Assembly (NCBI GenBank): GCA_002454975.1 | Contig: DKJZ01000102.1 | Location: 1-64,000, forward strand | Direction of reading: 5' to 3' | Source: Hylemonella sp. UBA6679 | Lineage (GTDB): Bacteria > Pseudomonadota > Gammaproteobacteria > Burkholderiales > Burkholderiaceae_C | DNA length: 64,000 bases | In this document: piece after piece, positions 25,023-32,565 of the stretch | Numbering within the stretch: position 1 is the stretch's first letter | How the letters are laid out: every line of letters begins with the position of its first letter | Translations under genes and position numbers: made by a program | Notes under the pieces: model-generated | The model's database searches: none | Seen by the model: the letters and a program-made list of their open reading frames with translations, nothing else | What the model was told of the DNA's origin: nothing

Positions 25023-26114
25023 TCACAGCGCAGGGTAGTCGGTGTAGCCCTCTTCGCTGCCGCCATACCAGCCCACATACCTGGCCTCGGCATAGGGGCC
25101 GCCTTGTTGGATCCTGGCTGGCAGGTCTGGGTTGGAGATGAACATGCGGCCAAAGGCCACCATGTCTAGATCGCCGTTGTCCACCATTTGCTGGGCTTGG
25201 TCGGGGGCAATGCCACCGTTGCCAATCAAGCAGCCGGTGTAGTGGGGTTTGACCACCTTGAGCATGCGGGGCATGTCTGGCGAACCGGCCCAGGCATTGG
25301 TATCGCCCAAATGCATGTAGGCCAAGCCATAGGACTGCACCAGTTTGGCCACGGCGATGAAGGTCTCTTCAGACTCGGCATCGGTGGCGTTGTTGTAGCC
25401 TGCAAACGGCGACAGGCGTATGCCCACCTTGCTTTTGTCGACCTTGGCAAGAATGGCCTCAATGACTTCTTTGAGGAACTGAACGCGCCCTTGGACGCTG
25501 CCACCGTACTTGTCTGTGCGCTGGTTGATGCGCGCCGAGAGAAACTGGGCAATCAGGTAGCCGTTGGCTGCGTGAATTTCCACACCATCACAGCCTGCCT
25601 TGATGGCGTTGGCAGCGCCCGTGGCGTAGTCGGCAATGGTTTCTTCGATGTCTGCCGTTGTCATGGCGCGTGAAGGCGTGGCGGCAATTTGTGCGTAGCG
25701 GCCATTGGCCATGAGCCCATACACAAGCAATTTTTCCAGGTCGTCGTTGATGCCTGAGGGTGAGAGCGGCGGCTCGCCGTTCAAGATCGCCTCGGAGCCA
25801 ACCCGGCCGCAATGCCACAGCTGCATGAAGAGGTGACCACCTTCTTTGTGCACGGCATCAGCAATGACCTTCCAGCCAGCAATCTGAGCCTCGCTGTAGA
25901 TGCCAGGCGCTTTTTCGAAGGCACAAGACTTGGGCGTGACGTTGGTGGCCTCGGTGATGAGCAAGCCTGCGGAGGCACGTTGCGCGTAATACAGCGCGCT
26001 GATGGCCTGCGGCACATCACCCTGCCCTGCCCGGCAGCGCGTCAAAGGCGCCATGGCAATTCTGTTGCTCAGGGTAAGGCCGTGTAAGTCCATGGGAGAG
26101 TTCAAGCGGGACAT
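25023..26114 (-). CDS. Old Yellow Enzyme family ene-reductase (FMN)
   Basis: A 363-residue TIM-barrel flavoprotein that reduces activated C=C bonds with NAD(P)H; NemA/alkene reductase branch. Visible motifs: NRIAMAPLTRCRAGQGDVPQ at the FMN-binding start, MQLWHCGRVG, the substrate-binding pair in GVEIHAANGYLIAQFLS, INQRTDKYGGS, and the late FMN-phosphate region GNGGIAPDQA and FGRMFISNPDL. The start MSRLNSPMDLHGLTLSNR is typical. It is a single gene, with the candidate noncoding RNA downstream. Physiological substrate unknown. Confidence 0.92.
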   Translation of the reverse strand: MSRLNSPMDLHGLTLSNRIAMAPLTRCRAGQGDVPQAISALYYAQRASAGLLITEATNVTPKSCAFEKAPGIYSEAQIAGWKVIADAVHKEGGHLFMQLWHCGRVGSEAILNGEPPLSPSGINDDLEKLLVYGLMANGRYAQIAATPSRAMTTADIEETIADYATGAANAIKAGCDGVEIHAANGYLIAQFLSARINQRTDKYGGSVQGRVQFLKEVIEAILAKVDKSKVGIRLSPFAGYNNATDAESEETFIAVAKLVQSYGLAYMHLGDTNAWAGSPDMPRMLKVVKPHYTGCLIGNGGIAPDQAQQMVDNGDLDMVAFGRMFISNPDLPARIQQGGPYAEARYVGWYGGSEEGYTDYPAL

Positions 26115-26235
26115 GTGGTTTTCCTATGACAAATGAAAGGGGCTGCGCAGTGGCCAGCATACGATATCTGAGCGCCAAGGTCAGGCGCTCATGCATGGAT
26201 GACCCCATAAGCTGTGGCTGCGGTGGGCGCAAGAA

Positions 26236-26258
26236 GCTAGGGCTAGGGCTAGGGCTAG
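26236..26258. repeat. Short hexamer tandem repeat (GCTAGG)
   Basis: Nearly four copies of GCTAGG in the 170-base gap upstream of the OYE gene. Possibly a slippage-prone tract; no coding sequence overlaps it. Confidence 0.6.
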
Positions 26259-26288
26259 TGCTTGAGACAATGGGCGATTTAGGCGCCA

Positions 26289-26329
26289 CAAAGAAGAAAG
26301 GACCTAGCTCCTTTCGAAGCTAAGTCCTT
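26289..26329 (-). terminator. Intrinsic terminator of tRNA-Pro
   Basis: Minus-strand AAGGACUUAGCU (26318-26329) pairs over 12 bp, with one G-U, to AGCUAGGUCCUU (26298-26309) around an 8-base loop, followed by UCUUCUUU. It begins nine bases after the tRNA CCA end. Confidence 0.85.
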
Positions 26330-26337
26330 GATTCGTT

Positions 26338-26414
26338 TGGTCGGTGTGAAAGGATTCGAACCTTCGACCCCTTGCACCCCATGCAAGTGCGCTACCAGGC
26401 TGCGCCACACACCG
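26338..26414 (-). tRNA. tRNA-Pro (anticodon GGG), CCA encoded
   Basis: The minus strand reads CGGTGTG (acceptor, 26408-26414) and closes with CACACCG, discriminator A and an encoded CCA (26338-26340). The anticodon stem CTTGC/GCAAG frames the loop ATGGGGT, giving anticodon GGG for CCC and CCU proline codons. The T arm has the standard GGTTCGAATCC. Length is 77 bases including CCA. It is followed directly by its own terminator. Confidence 0.96.
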
Positions 26415-26471
26415 ATCGAGCCTCAAATTATAGCGGGTAAAACGCGCTGTTCTGCTCTGGGGATGAGGAAA

Positions 26472-26981
26472 TTAATATTCCGACAACAGTTCGCGGATCT
26501 CGAGCAACTCTCGGCGCACCGCCCCCCAGGTGGGTGAAGCCCGTGAAATCAGCGGCTCGTCTGGCAAGTCTTGCGCTGGCAGCCCTTGACGCTCGGTTTG
26601 TGCCAAGGCAAGGGCGAGCACGTCGTCGTCTAAGAATTCGTCGTCACTGGCAGACTCAGTCTGTGTGGCAGCTGCACTGCCCAGACGCTTGAGCTCGCGT
26701 TCAGCCTGCAACAGCTCTTGCATTTTGTTGCGCGCACCACTGATGGTGAAGCCCTGGTCGTAGAGCAAATCGCGGATGCGGCGAATCATGAGCACCTCAT
26801 GGTGCTGGTAGTAGCGGCGGTTGCCACGACGCTTCATGGGGCGCAACTGGGTGAACTCTTGCTCCCAATAACGCAGCACGTGGGGTTTGACGCCACACAG
26901 CTCAGCAACCTCACCAATGGTGAAGTAGCGTTTGGCAGGAATAGGCGCCAAGGTGGCGGCGCGCTCAAAGGGTTCGGTCAC
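26472..26981 (-). CDS. MerR-family regulator adjacent to ihfA
   Basis: 169 residues. The N-terminal winged-helix reads KRYFTIGEVAELCGVKPHVLRYWEQEF, then MKRRGNRRYYQHHEVLMIRRIRDLLYDQGFTI, a full MerR DNA-binding domain. The C-terminal half is acidic and lacks the cysteines of metal sensors. Genes of this kind sit next to ihfA in many beta- and gammaproteobacteria; the regulated genes and ligand are unknown. It is 123 bases downstream of ihfA on the same strand, so it may be cotranscribed. Confidence 0.9.
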   Translation of the reverse strand: MTEPFERAATLAPIPAKRYFTIGEVAELCGVKPHVLRYWEQEFTQLRPMKRRGNRRYYQHHEVLMIRRIRDLLYDQGFTISGARNKMQELLQAERELKRLGSAAATQTESASDDEFLDDDVLALALAQTERQGLPAQDLPDEPLISRASPTWGAVRRELLEIRELLSEY

Positions 26982-27104
26982 AGTTTGCGAGACTCAAGAA
27001 GCAAGTGAGAGGGCATTTTTTCTATTGAAATCAATGCGCTGCATGCAGGGCCTAAGAGATTACTCTAACTTCGGGTGATCGCCTAGGGGACGATGCAAAT
27101 AAAG

Positions 27105-27434
27105 TCAGCTTTTGCCAGCGTCTTGAATTTGCTCTTTGAGCTTGCTGCTGGCGTGAAAGGTCACCACACGACGCGCCTCGATCGGAATGGCCTCCCCCGT
27201 GCGCGGGTTGCGACCAGGACGCGGGGCTTTGGTGCGGATCTGGAAATTTCCAAAGCCTGAAATCTTCACATCCTGGCCGTCAACCAAGCTGGTGGACAAG
27301 AGCTCAAAAAACGCATCCACCATGTCTTTGGACTCGCGCTTGTTCAGGCCAATTTGCTCAAACAGCAAATCGGCCAGTTGAGCCTTGGTCAGCGCTGGGG
27401 TTTCGAGGCTTTCAACAGTGAATTCCATGGTCAT
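27105..27434 (-). CDS. ihfA: Integration host factor alpha subunit
   Basis: A 109-residue DNA-bending protein that pairs with IhfB. Core segments are LTKAQLADLLFEQIGLNKRESKDMVDAFFE, KISGFGNFQIRTKAPRPGRNPRTGE (the beta arms that enter the minor groove, with the conserved Pro in RNPRTGE) and RRVVTFHASSKLK. The start ATG 27434 overlaps the pheT stop as ATGA; a second ATG two codons later is also possible. The pheS-pheT-ihfA order is classic for proteobacteria. Confidence 0.97.
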   Translation of the reverse strand: MTMEFTVESLETPALTKAQLADLLFEQIGLNKRESKDMVDAFFELLSTSLVDGQDVKISGFGNFQIRTKAPRPGRNPRTGEAIPIEARRVVTFHASSKLKEQIQDAGKS

Positions 27435-29872
27435 GCCCGCTGACGTGCGCCCAGTGCAGATACCAACTCAGCCAAGACCGCCGCCACGGTGGCGTCGATC
27501 TGCTCTTCGGTCAAGGTGGTTTGCTCGTTGCTCAGTTGCAAGCGCACCGCCAGGCTTTTCTCGCCAGGCTGCAAACCGCCTGCGCTGCCTGGCGCACTGC
27601 CCGCTTTGGGGCGGTACACGTCAAACAGCACCGCCTCGCTCAGCAAGCCGCCGGTGGGCGCCGCGTGTATGGCGGCCATCAACGCGGCATGGCTGACGGA
27701 TTCTTGAACGATGACAGCCATGTCGCGCTCCACCGCCTGGTGCTTGGGCACGCTCTGGAAGACAGGCACTTGACGCGCGAGCACAGCATCAAGCTCAAGC
27801 TCAAACATCACCGGCGTTTGGCTGAGGTCGTAGCGCTGGCGCCACTGGGGGTGCAACTCACCCACACAGCCGATGGCTTGGCCCTCAATCACCACCCGAG
27901 CGCAGCGCCCGGGGTGCATGGCGGGGTGCTCAGCACGCTCAAACGTGGGGTTCAAAGGCGCAAGCAAGGCTTGCACATCGCCTTTGACATCGAAGAAATC
28001 CACCGCATCGTCGCCACCCGACCACTGCAGGGTTTGGCGTGGGCCACAGGCCAAGCCCGCCACACGCATGGGCTGGTGAAAGCCTTGCACGGTGGTGTCG
28101 GTGTTGGCCACCGAGGCGTCACGCAAAAACACACGGCCAAGTTCAAACACACGCACGCGTGGGGCCTTGCGGTCGAGGTTGAACTTCAAAACCTGTAGCA
28201 AAGAACCCAGCAAAGACGAGCGCATCACGCTCATTTGGCTTGCAATCGGGTTAAGCAGCTTGATGGGCTCAGGGTTGCCTGCGAGTTCGTGCTCCCAACG
28301 CTCTTCCACAAAGCTGAAGTTGATGGTTTCTTGGTAACCCAGGCGGGCCAATGCGTGGCGCACCTCAAAGGCGGAGCGCTGTGCCTCATCGCGCAGCTTG
28401 GCCACGATGGGCGCTTTGGGCGGGGTGTGGGGCAAGTGGTCGTAGCCGATCATGCGGGCCACTTCCTCAATGAGGTCTTCCTCAATCTGCAAATCAAAGC
28501 GCCAGCTCGGTGGCGTGACCAGCAACTCGCCCTGCCCTTCTTGCACGGGCAAGCCCAAGCCGCGCAGCGCATCGGCGCATTGCTGTTGGCTCAGGGGCAT
28601 GCCAATGATTTTTTCCGCACGGGCCACCCGCAGCGTGACAGCTTTGGCTTGGGGCAGGTTGACGATGTGGTCGTCCATCGGGCCCACGGTGGATTGCGCG
28701 GTGCCACATATGTCGAGCACCAACTGTGTGATGCGCTCAATGTGGTCAACCGTGGTGCTGGGGTCCACGCCGCGCTCGAAGCGGTGGCCAGCATCGGTGG
28801 AAAAATTAAAGCGACGGCTGCGGCCTGCAATGGCAGCTGGCCACCAAAAGGCCGCTTCAATGTAGATGTTGGTGGTGTCATCCGACACGGCCGTGGCGTC
28901 GCCGCCCATGATGCCGGCCAGCGATTCGACCTGCTGCGCATCGGCAATCACGCCCACTTGGGCGTCCAGCGTGACGGTGTTGCCATTGAGCAGCTTGAGG
29001 GTTTCGCCAGCCTTGGCCCAACGCACATCGAGCGCGCCATGGATCTTGTCCAGGTCAAAAATGTGGCTGGGGCGACCCAACTCAAACATGACGTAGTTGG
29101 AAATGTCCACCAGCGGTGAGACGCTGCGCTGACCGCAACGCGCCAGACGCTCGACCATCCAAGCTGGCGTGCTGACCTTGGGGTTCACCCCGCGCAGCAC
29201 GCGGCCAGTAAAGCGCCCGCATAAATCGGGCGCAGTGACCGTCACAGGCACGATGTCGGCATTGGTAGCAGCCACTGCTGGGAAAGAAGGCGCTTTCAAA
29301 GGCGCGCCGGTGAGGGCTGCCACTTCGCGCGCCACGCCATACACGCTCAGGCAATGCGCCAAGTTGGGCGTGAGCTTGAGGGTGAAGAGGGTGTCGTCAA
29401 GCTTCAAGTGTTCGCGGATGTCTTGGCCCACAGGCGCATCGGCTGCGAGCTCCAGCAAACCACCGTGGTCGTCGGCCAAATGCAACTCTTTGGACGAGCA
29501 CAGCATGCCTTGGCTCTCTACCCCACGCAGCTTGCCCAACTTGATGGCAAAGGGTTTGCCGTCTTCACCTGGGGGCAACTCGGCACCCACCAAAGCACAA
29601 GGCACTTTGATGCCCACGCGCGCATTCGGTGCGCCACAGACGATGTTGAGCAAAGCGCCCTGCCCCACGACCACCTGGCAAACCCGCAGGCGGTCGGCGT
29701 TGGGGTGTTGCACGGCTTCTTTGATCTCGCCCACCACCACTTTGGCAAAGGGCGGGGCCACGGGGCGCAGCTCTTCAACCTCCAGGCCAGCCATGGTCAG
29801 GGTATCGGCCAGGGCTTGGGTGGTCAGGGGCGGGTTACAAAATTCTCGCAGCCAGGATTCTGGAAATTGCAT
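27431..29872 (-). CDS. pheT: Phenylalanyl-tRNA synthetase beta chain
   Basis: 813 residues, full length. It starts MQFPESWLREFCNPPLTT, has the tRNA-binding EMAP-like domain near residues 40-150 (KVVVGEIKEAVQHPNADRLRVCQV), B5 and B3/B4 editing regions, the core RFERGVDP block, and a C-terminal ferredoxin-fold anticodon-binding domain (PVFQSVPKHQAVERDMAVI). It forms the alpha2-beta2 enzyme with PheS. It overlaps ihfA by four bases and follows pheS by 44 bases. Confidence 0.97.
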   Translation of the reverse strand: MQFPESWLREFCNPPLTTQALADTLTMAGLEVEELRPVAPPFAKVVVGEIKEAVQHPNADRLRVCQVVVGQGALLNIVCGAPNARVGIKVPCALVGAELPPGEDGKPFAIKLGKLRGVESQGMLCSSKELHLADDHGGLLELAADAPVGQDIREHLKLDDTLFTLKLTPNLAHCLSVYGVAREVAALTGAPLKAPSFPAVAATNADIVPVTVTAPDLCGRFTGRVLRGVNPKVSTPAWMVERLARCGQRSVSPLVDISNYVMFELGRPSHIFDLDKIHGALDVRWAKAGETLKLLNGNTVTLDAQVGVIADAQQVESLAGIMGGDATAVSDDTTNIYIEAAFWWPAAIAGRSRRFNFSTDAGHRFERGVDPSTTVDHIERITQLVLDICGTAQSTVGPMDDHIVNLPQAKAVTLRVARAEKIIGMPLSQQQCADALRGLGLPVQEGQGELLVTPPSWRFDLQIEEDLIEEVARMIGYDHLPHTPPKAPIVAKLRDEAQRSAFEVRHALARLGYQETINFSFVEERWEHELAGNPEPIKLLNPIASQMSVMRSSLLGSLLQVLKFNLDRKAPRVRVFELGRVFLRDASVANTDTTVQGFHQPMRVAGLACGPRQTLQWSGGDDAVDFFDVKGDVQALLAPLNPTFERAEHPAMHPGRCARVVIEGQAIGCVGELHPQWRQRYDLSQTPVMFELELDAVLARQVPVFQSVPKHQAVERDMAVIVQESVSHAALMAAIHAAPTGGLLSEAVLFDVYRPKAGSAPGSAGGLQPGEKSLAVRLQLSNEQTTLTEEQIDATVAAVLAELVSALGARQRA

Positions 29873-29916
29873 GGTGAACTCGACTAAAACAGATCAGCGG
29901 GGCGTGAAGGAGGTGT

Positions 29917-30975
29917 TCAACGGAACTGCGACAAGAAGCGCACATCACCGTCAAAGAACAGGCGCAGGTCGTTCACGCCGTAACGCAGCATGGTCAGGCG
30001 GTCAGGCCCCATGCCAAAGGCAAAACCGATGTATTTCTCGGGGTCTAAGCCCATGTTGCGCACCACGTTGGGGTGCACTTGGCCTGAGCCTGCGACCTCG
30101 AGCCAACGACCGGCCAGCGGGCCGCTGGTGAACTGGATGTCGATCTCGGCGCTGGGCTCGGTGAAGGGGAAGAAGCTGGGGCGAAAACGCAACACCAAGT
30201 TCTCGTCTTCAAAGAAGGTGCGGCAAAAATCGGTGAACACAAACTTCAGGTCTTTGAAGCTCACCTCGGTGCCGATCCACAAACCTTCGCACTGGTGGAA
30301 CATGGGCGAGTGGGTGGCATCGCTGTCCACACGGTAGGTACGACCTGGGGCAATCACCCGAATCTCTGGCATGTCGCCAGCAAACAAACCACCGGCGTTA
30401 CCCGCGTAACGTTTGACGTGCTGCACCGCGTGGCGGATTTGCATGGGGCTGGTGTGGGTGCGCAGCAAATTAGGCGCCTCAGCGCTGCCGCCTTCGACGT
30501 AAAACGTGTCGTGCATGGAGCGCGCGGGGTGGTCTTGCGGGGTGTTGAGCGCGGTGAAGTTGAACCAATCGGTTTCAATCTCTGGGCCTTGGGCCACGTC
30601 AAAGCCCATGGAGCCAAAAATTTGCTCGATGCGCTCAAGCGTGCGCGAGACCGGGTGCAAACCGCCCTGCCCGCGTTGGCGGCCGGGCAAGGTCACATCC
30701 AACGCTTCGGCTTGCAATTGCGCTTGCAGCTCGGCATCGGCCAGGGCTTGGCGGCGCGCATTGAGCGCGGCCTCGATCGCTTGTTTAGCCAAGTTGATGG
30801 CAGCGCCGCGTGTTTTTTTGTCTTCAACGCTCAGGGCAGCCATGCCCTTCATGAGCTCGGTGATCTGGCCGGTTTTGCCCAAGTAACGGGCCTTGGCGTT
30901 TTCAAGTTCAGCCGGGGTGGGCGCCTGGGCAAAAGCCGCTTGGGCGCTGCTGACGATGGTGTCCAAATCGTTCAT
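29917..30975 (-). CDS. pheS: Phenylalanyl-tRNA synthetase alpha chain
   Basis: 352 residues, the catalytic subunit. The coiled-coil N-terminus starts MNDLDTIVSSAQAAFAQA; class II motifs appear as HTSPMQIRHA, RVIAPGRTYRVDSDATHSPMFHQ and, at the end, GFAFGMGPDRLTMLRYG. I set the start at ATG 30973-30975 because AAGAAG precedes it and the length then matches the family; the frame is open further upstream without homologous sequence. A terminator and a leader of about 125 bases separate it from rplT. Confidence 0.97.
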   Translation of the reverse strand: MNDLDTIVSSAQAAFAQAPTPAELENAKARYLGKTGQITELMKGMAALSVEDKKTRGAAINLAKQAIEAALNARRQALADAELQAQLQAEALDVTLPGRQRGQGGLHPVSRTLERIEQIFGSMGFDVAQGPEIETDWFNFTALNTPQDHPARSMHDTFYVEGGSAEAPNLLRTHTSPMQIRHAVQHVKRYAGNAGGLFAGDMPEIRVIAPGRTYRVDSDATHSPMFHQCEGLWIGTEVSFKDLKFVFTDFCRTFFEDENLVLRFRPSFFPFTEPSAEIDIQFTSGPLAGRWLEVAGSGQVHPNVVRNMGLDPEKYIGFAFGMGPDRLTMLRYGVNDLRLFFDGDVRFLSQFR

Positions 30976-31036
30976 CTTCTTGCTTTCTGGATCTCTGCGG
31001 TGCTGGCACTGCCAGCTCAACCAATGCGACGCGTGG

Positions 31037-31076
31037 CATCAAGTCATGGGGCTTGCTGAAACCTCATGGCTTGATG
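31037..31076 (-). promoter_or_regulatory. Imperfect hairpin in the pheS leader
   Basis: CATCAAG (31037-31043) pairs with CTTGATG (31070-31076), and CATG (31045-31048) with CATG (31065-31068), giving an 11-bp stem with one mismatch about 60 bases upstream of the pheS start. It could help control pheST translation; no leader peptide rich in Phe codons is present. Confidence 0.3.
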
Positions 31077-31100
31077 GCAAACGCTAGATAAGCGGTAAGC

Positions 31101-31140
31101 ACAAAAACAAAGGGCTAAAGCTTAGTAAGCTCTAGCCCTT
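31101..31140 (-). terminator. Strong terminator or attenuator between rplT and pheS
   Basis: Minus-strand stem of 14 bp with one G-U (31127-31140 with 31110-31123), 3-base loop, followed by UGUUUUUGUG. It is 43 bases after the rplT stop and is preceded by a second perfect hairpin, TGCTACTG/CAGTAGCA (31158-31176). In E. coli an attenuator lies at this position; here no Phe leader peptide is seen, so simple termination or partial read-through is more likely. Confidence 0.8.
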
Positions 31141-31182
31141 GTTCAGACTGCATGGACTGCTACTGAATCAGTAGCAAATCGC

Positions 31183-31542
31183 TCAGGCTGCCAGCTTGGC
31201 CTTGACCTGCTCGACGATGCCTGCAAAAGCAGCCATGTCGTGCACAGCGATGTCGGCCAGCACTTTGCGGTCGATTTCGATCTGGGCCTTTTTCAAGCCG
31301 TTGGCGAACTGGCTGTAGGTCAGGCCGCACTGACGGGCTGCCGCGTTGATACGGGCAATCCACAGCTGACGGAAGACACGTTTCTTGGTGCGGCGGTCAC
31401 GGTAGGCGTATTGACCAGCCTTCATCACCGCCTGTTTGGCGATGCGGAAAACATTGCCGCGGCGACCGCGGAAACCTTTGGCAAGGGCGAGAACTTTTTT
31501 GTGGCGGGCGCGAGCCGTTACACCACGTTTGACGCGAGGCAT
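31183..31542 (-). CDS. rplT: 50S ribosomal protein L20
   Basis: A 119-residue early-assembly 23S rRNA-binding protein. The sequence MPRVKRGVTARARHKKVLAL and the helical RNA-binding stretch FRQLWIARINAAARQCGLTY are diagnostic. It forms the usual operon infC-rpmI-rplT, where L20 can repress rpmI translation in other bacteria. It lies 23 bases after rpmI. Confidence 0.98.
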   Translation of the reverse strand: MPRVKRGVTARARHKKVLALAKGFRGRRGNVFRIAKQAVMKAGQYAYRDRRTKKRVFRQLWIARINAAARQCGLTYSQFANGLKKAQIEIDRKVLADIAVHDMAAFAGIVEQVKAKLAA

Positions 31543-31565
31543 GTGTTACTCCTTGTTCGTCTGAA

Positions 31566-31769
31566 TTAAATGCCCATGCCGGGCAACATTTGTGCCATGT
31601 GACCCATGTTGGTCTCATGCACTGCCGTTGCGCCACGCAAATGGCGTTTGTTTTTGGTGGTCTTCTTGGTCAAGATGTGACGTTTGAAGGCTTGACCGCG
31701 CTTGACGGTACCACCGGGACGAACGCGGAAGCGTTTTTTCGCCGCGCTCTTGGTCTTCATTTTGGGCAT
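31566..31769 (-). CDS. rpmI: 50S ribosomal protein L35
   Basis: 67 residues: MPKMKTKSAAKKRFRVRPGG, then KRHILTKKTTKNKRHLRG. The start is ATG 31767-31769, since AGGAG lies seven bases upstream; an ATG two codons earlier is only one base from that site. It lies between infC and rplT. Confidence 0.97.
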   Translation of the reverse strand: MPKMKTKSAAKKRFRVRPGGTVKRGQAFKRHILTKKTTKNKRHLRGATAVHETNMGHMAQMLPGMGI

Positions 31770-31887
31770 GTTCATGCTCCTATTTTTTGTGCTCGTGAGG
31801 CGTTCGAAACCCTATTCGAACTTGTTGGCCCCGAGCCACTTGTTCAAATGACGAGGTTTTAATTCGTCACTTGCTTCCAAACAACCG

Positions 31888-32484
31888 TTAGGCTGCCTGG
31901 TTCGCATCAGGCGCAGCCGGTTTGGCTGCACCACCGCTTTTCTTCTTGCCCGGCGCGATCATCATGACCATTTGCCGGCCTTCGAGTTTGGGGAACTGCT
32001 CGACCACGATCAGATCCGCCAACTCATCGCGCATGCGGTTAAGCAGCGCCATGCCAATTTCTTGGTGCGTGATCTCGCGACCACGAAAGCGCAAGGTAAT
32101 CTTGCACTTGTCACCCTCATCCAAGAAGCGCTTGATGTTGCGCAACTTGATGTTGTAGTCCCCATCGTCGGTACCGGGTCGGAACTTGATTTCCTTGACC
32201 TCGATGACCTTTTGCTTGGATTTCGCCTCAGCCGCCTTCTTTTGTTCCTGGTATTTGAATTTGCCGTAATCCATCAACTTGCAAACCGGTGGGTTTGCCG
32301 TGGGGGAAATTTCAACCAGGTCCACATCCAGCTCACCTGCCATGCGCAGGGCCTCAGCCAGACTCACCACACCGAGAGGCTCATTGTCAGGGCCTGAAAT
32401 ACGGACCTCAGGGGCCATGATTTCACGGTTCAAGCGGTGCTTGCGTTCTTCGCGCTGGCGGCGATCACGAAATTCAGTAGCGAT
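31888..32484 (-). CDS. infC: Translation initiation factor IF-3, ATC start codon
   Basis: IF-3 binds the 30S subunit and checks the start codon. The coding region begins at ATC 32482-32484: GAAGGA lies seven bases upstream and the frame reads ATEFRDRRQREERKHRLNRE before the conserved IMAPEVRISGPDNEPLG. This gives 198 residues. A start at the downstream TTG (32433) would drop the lineage-typical N-terminus and has no ribosome-binding site. Non-AUG starts in infC are known to let IF-3 repress its own translation, and an ATC here fits that control. The RNA-binding YGKFKYQEQKKAAEAK and EIKFRPGTDDGDY blocks are intact. Confidence 0.93.
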   Translation of the reverse strand: MATEFRDRRQREERKHRLNREIMAPEVRISGPDNEPLGVVSLAEALRMAGELDVDLVEISPTANPPVCKLMDYGKFKYQEQKKAAEAKSKQKVIEVKEIKFRPGTDDGDYNIKLRNIKRFLDEGDKCKITLRFRGREITHQEIGMALLNRMRDELADLIVVEQFPKLEGRQMVMMIAPGKKKSGGAAKPAAPDANQAA

Positions 32485-32565
32485 GGTTCAATCCTTCAAT
32501 GTTTTTGCTACAAAAAGCGTAGCGCAAGCTGTCGCGTGGACGCGGTCAAATCGTGATCTTGATGC

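Noticed and set aside
24834..25169. Open frame on the plus strand across the candidate RNA region
   Set aside because: The translation shows no recognisable domain and no ribosome-binding site, and it runs into the 3' end of the OYE gene on the other strand.
31090..31160. Phe-rich leader peptide for pheS attenuation
   Set aside because: The only short frame overlapping the terminator encodes MQSEQGLELTKL, with no Phe codons; it has no clear ribosome-binding site.
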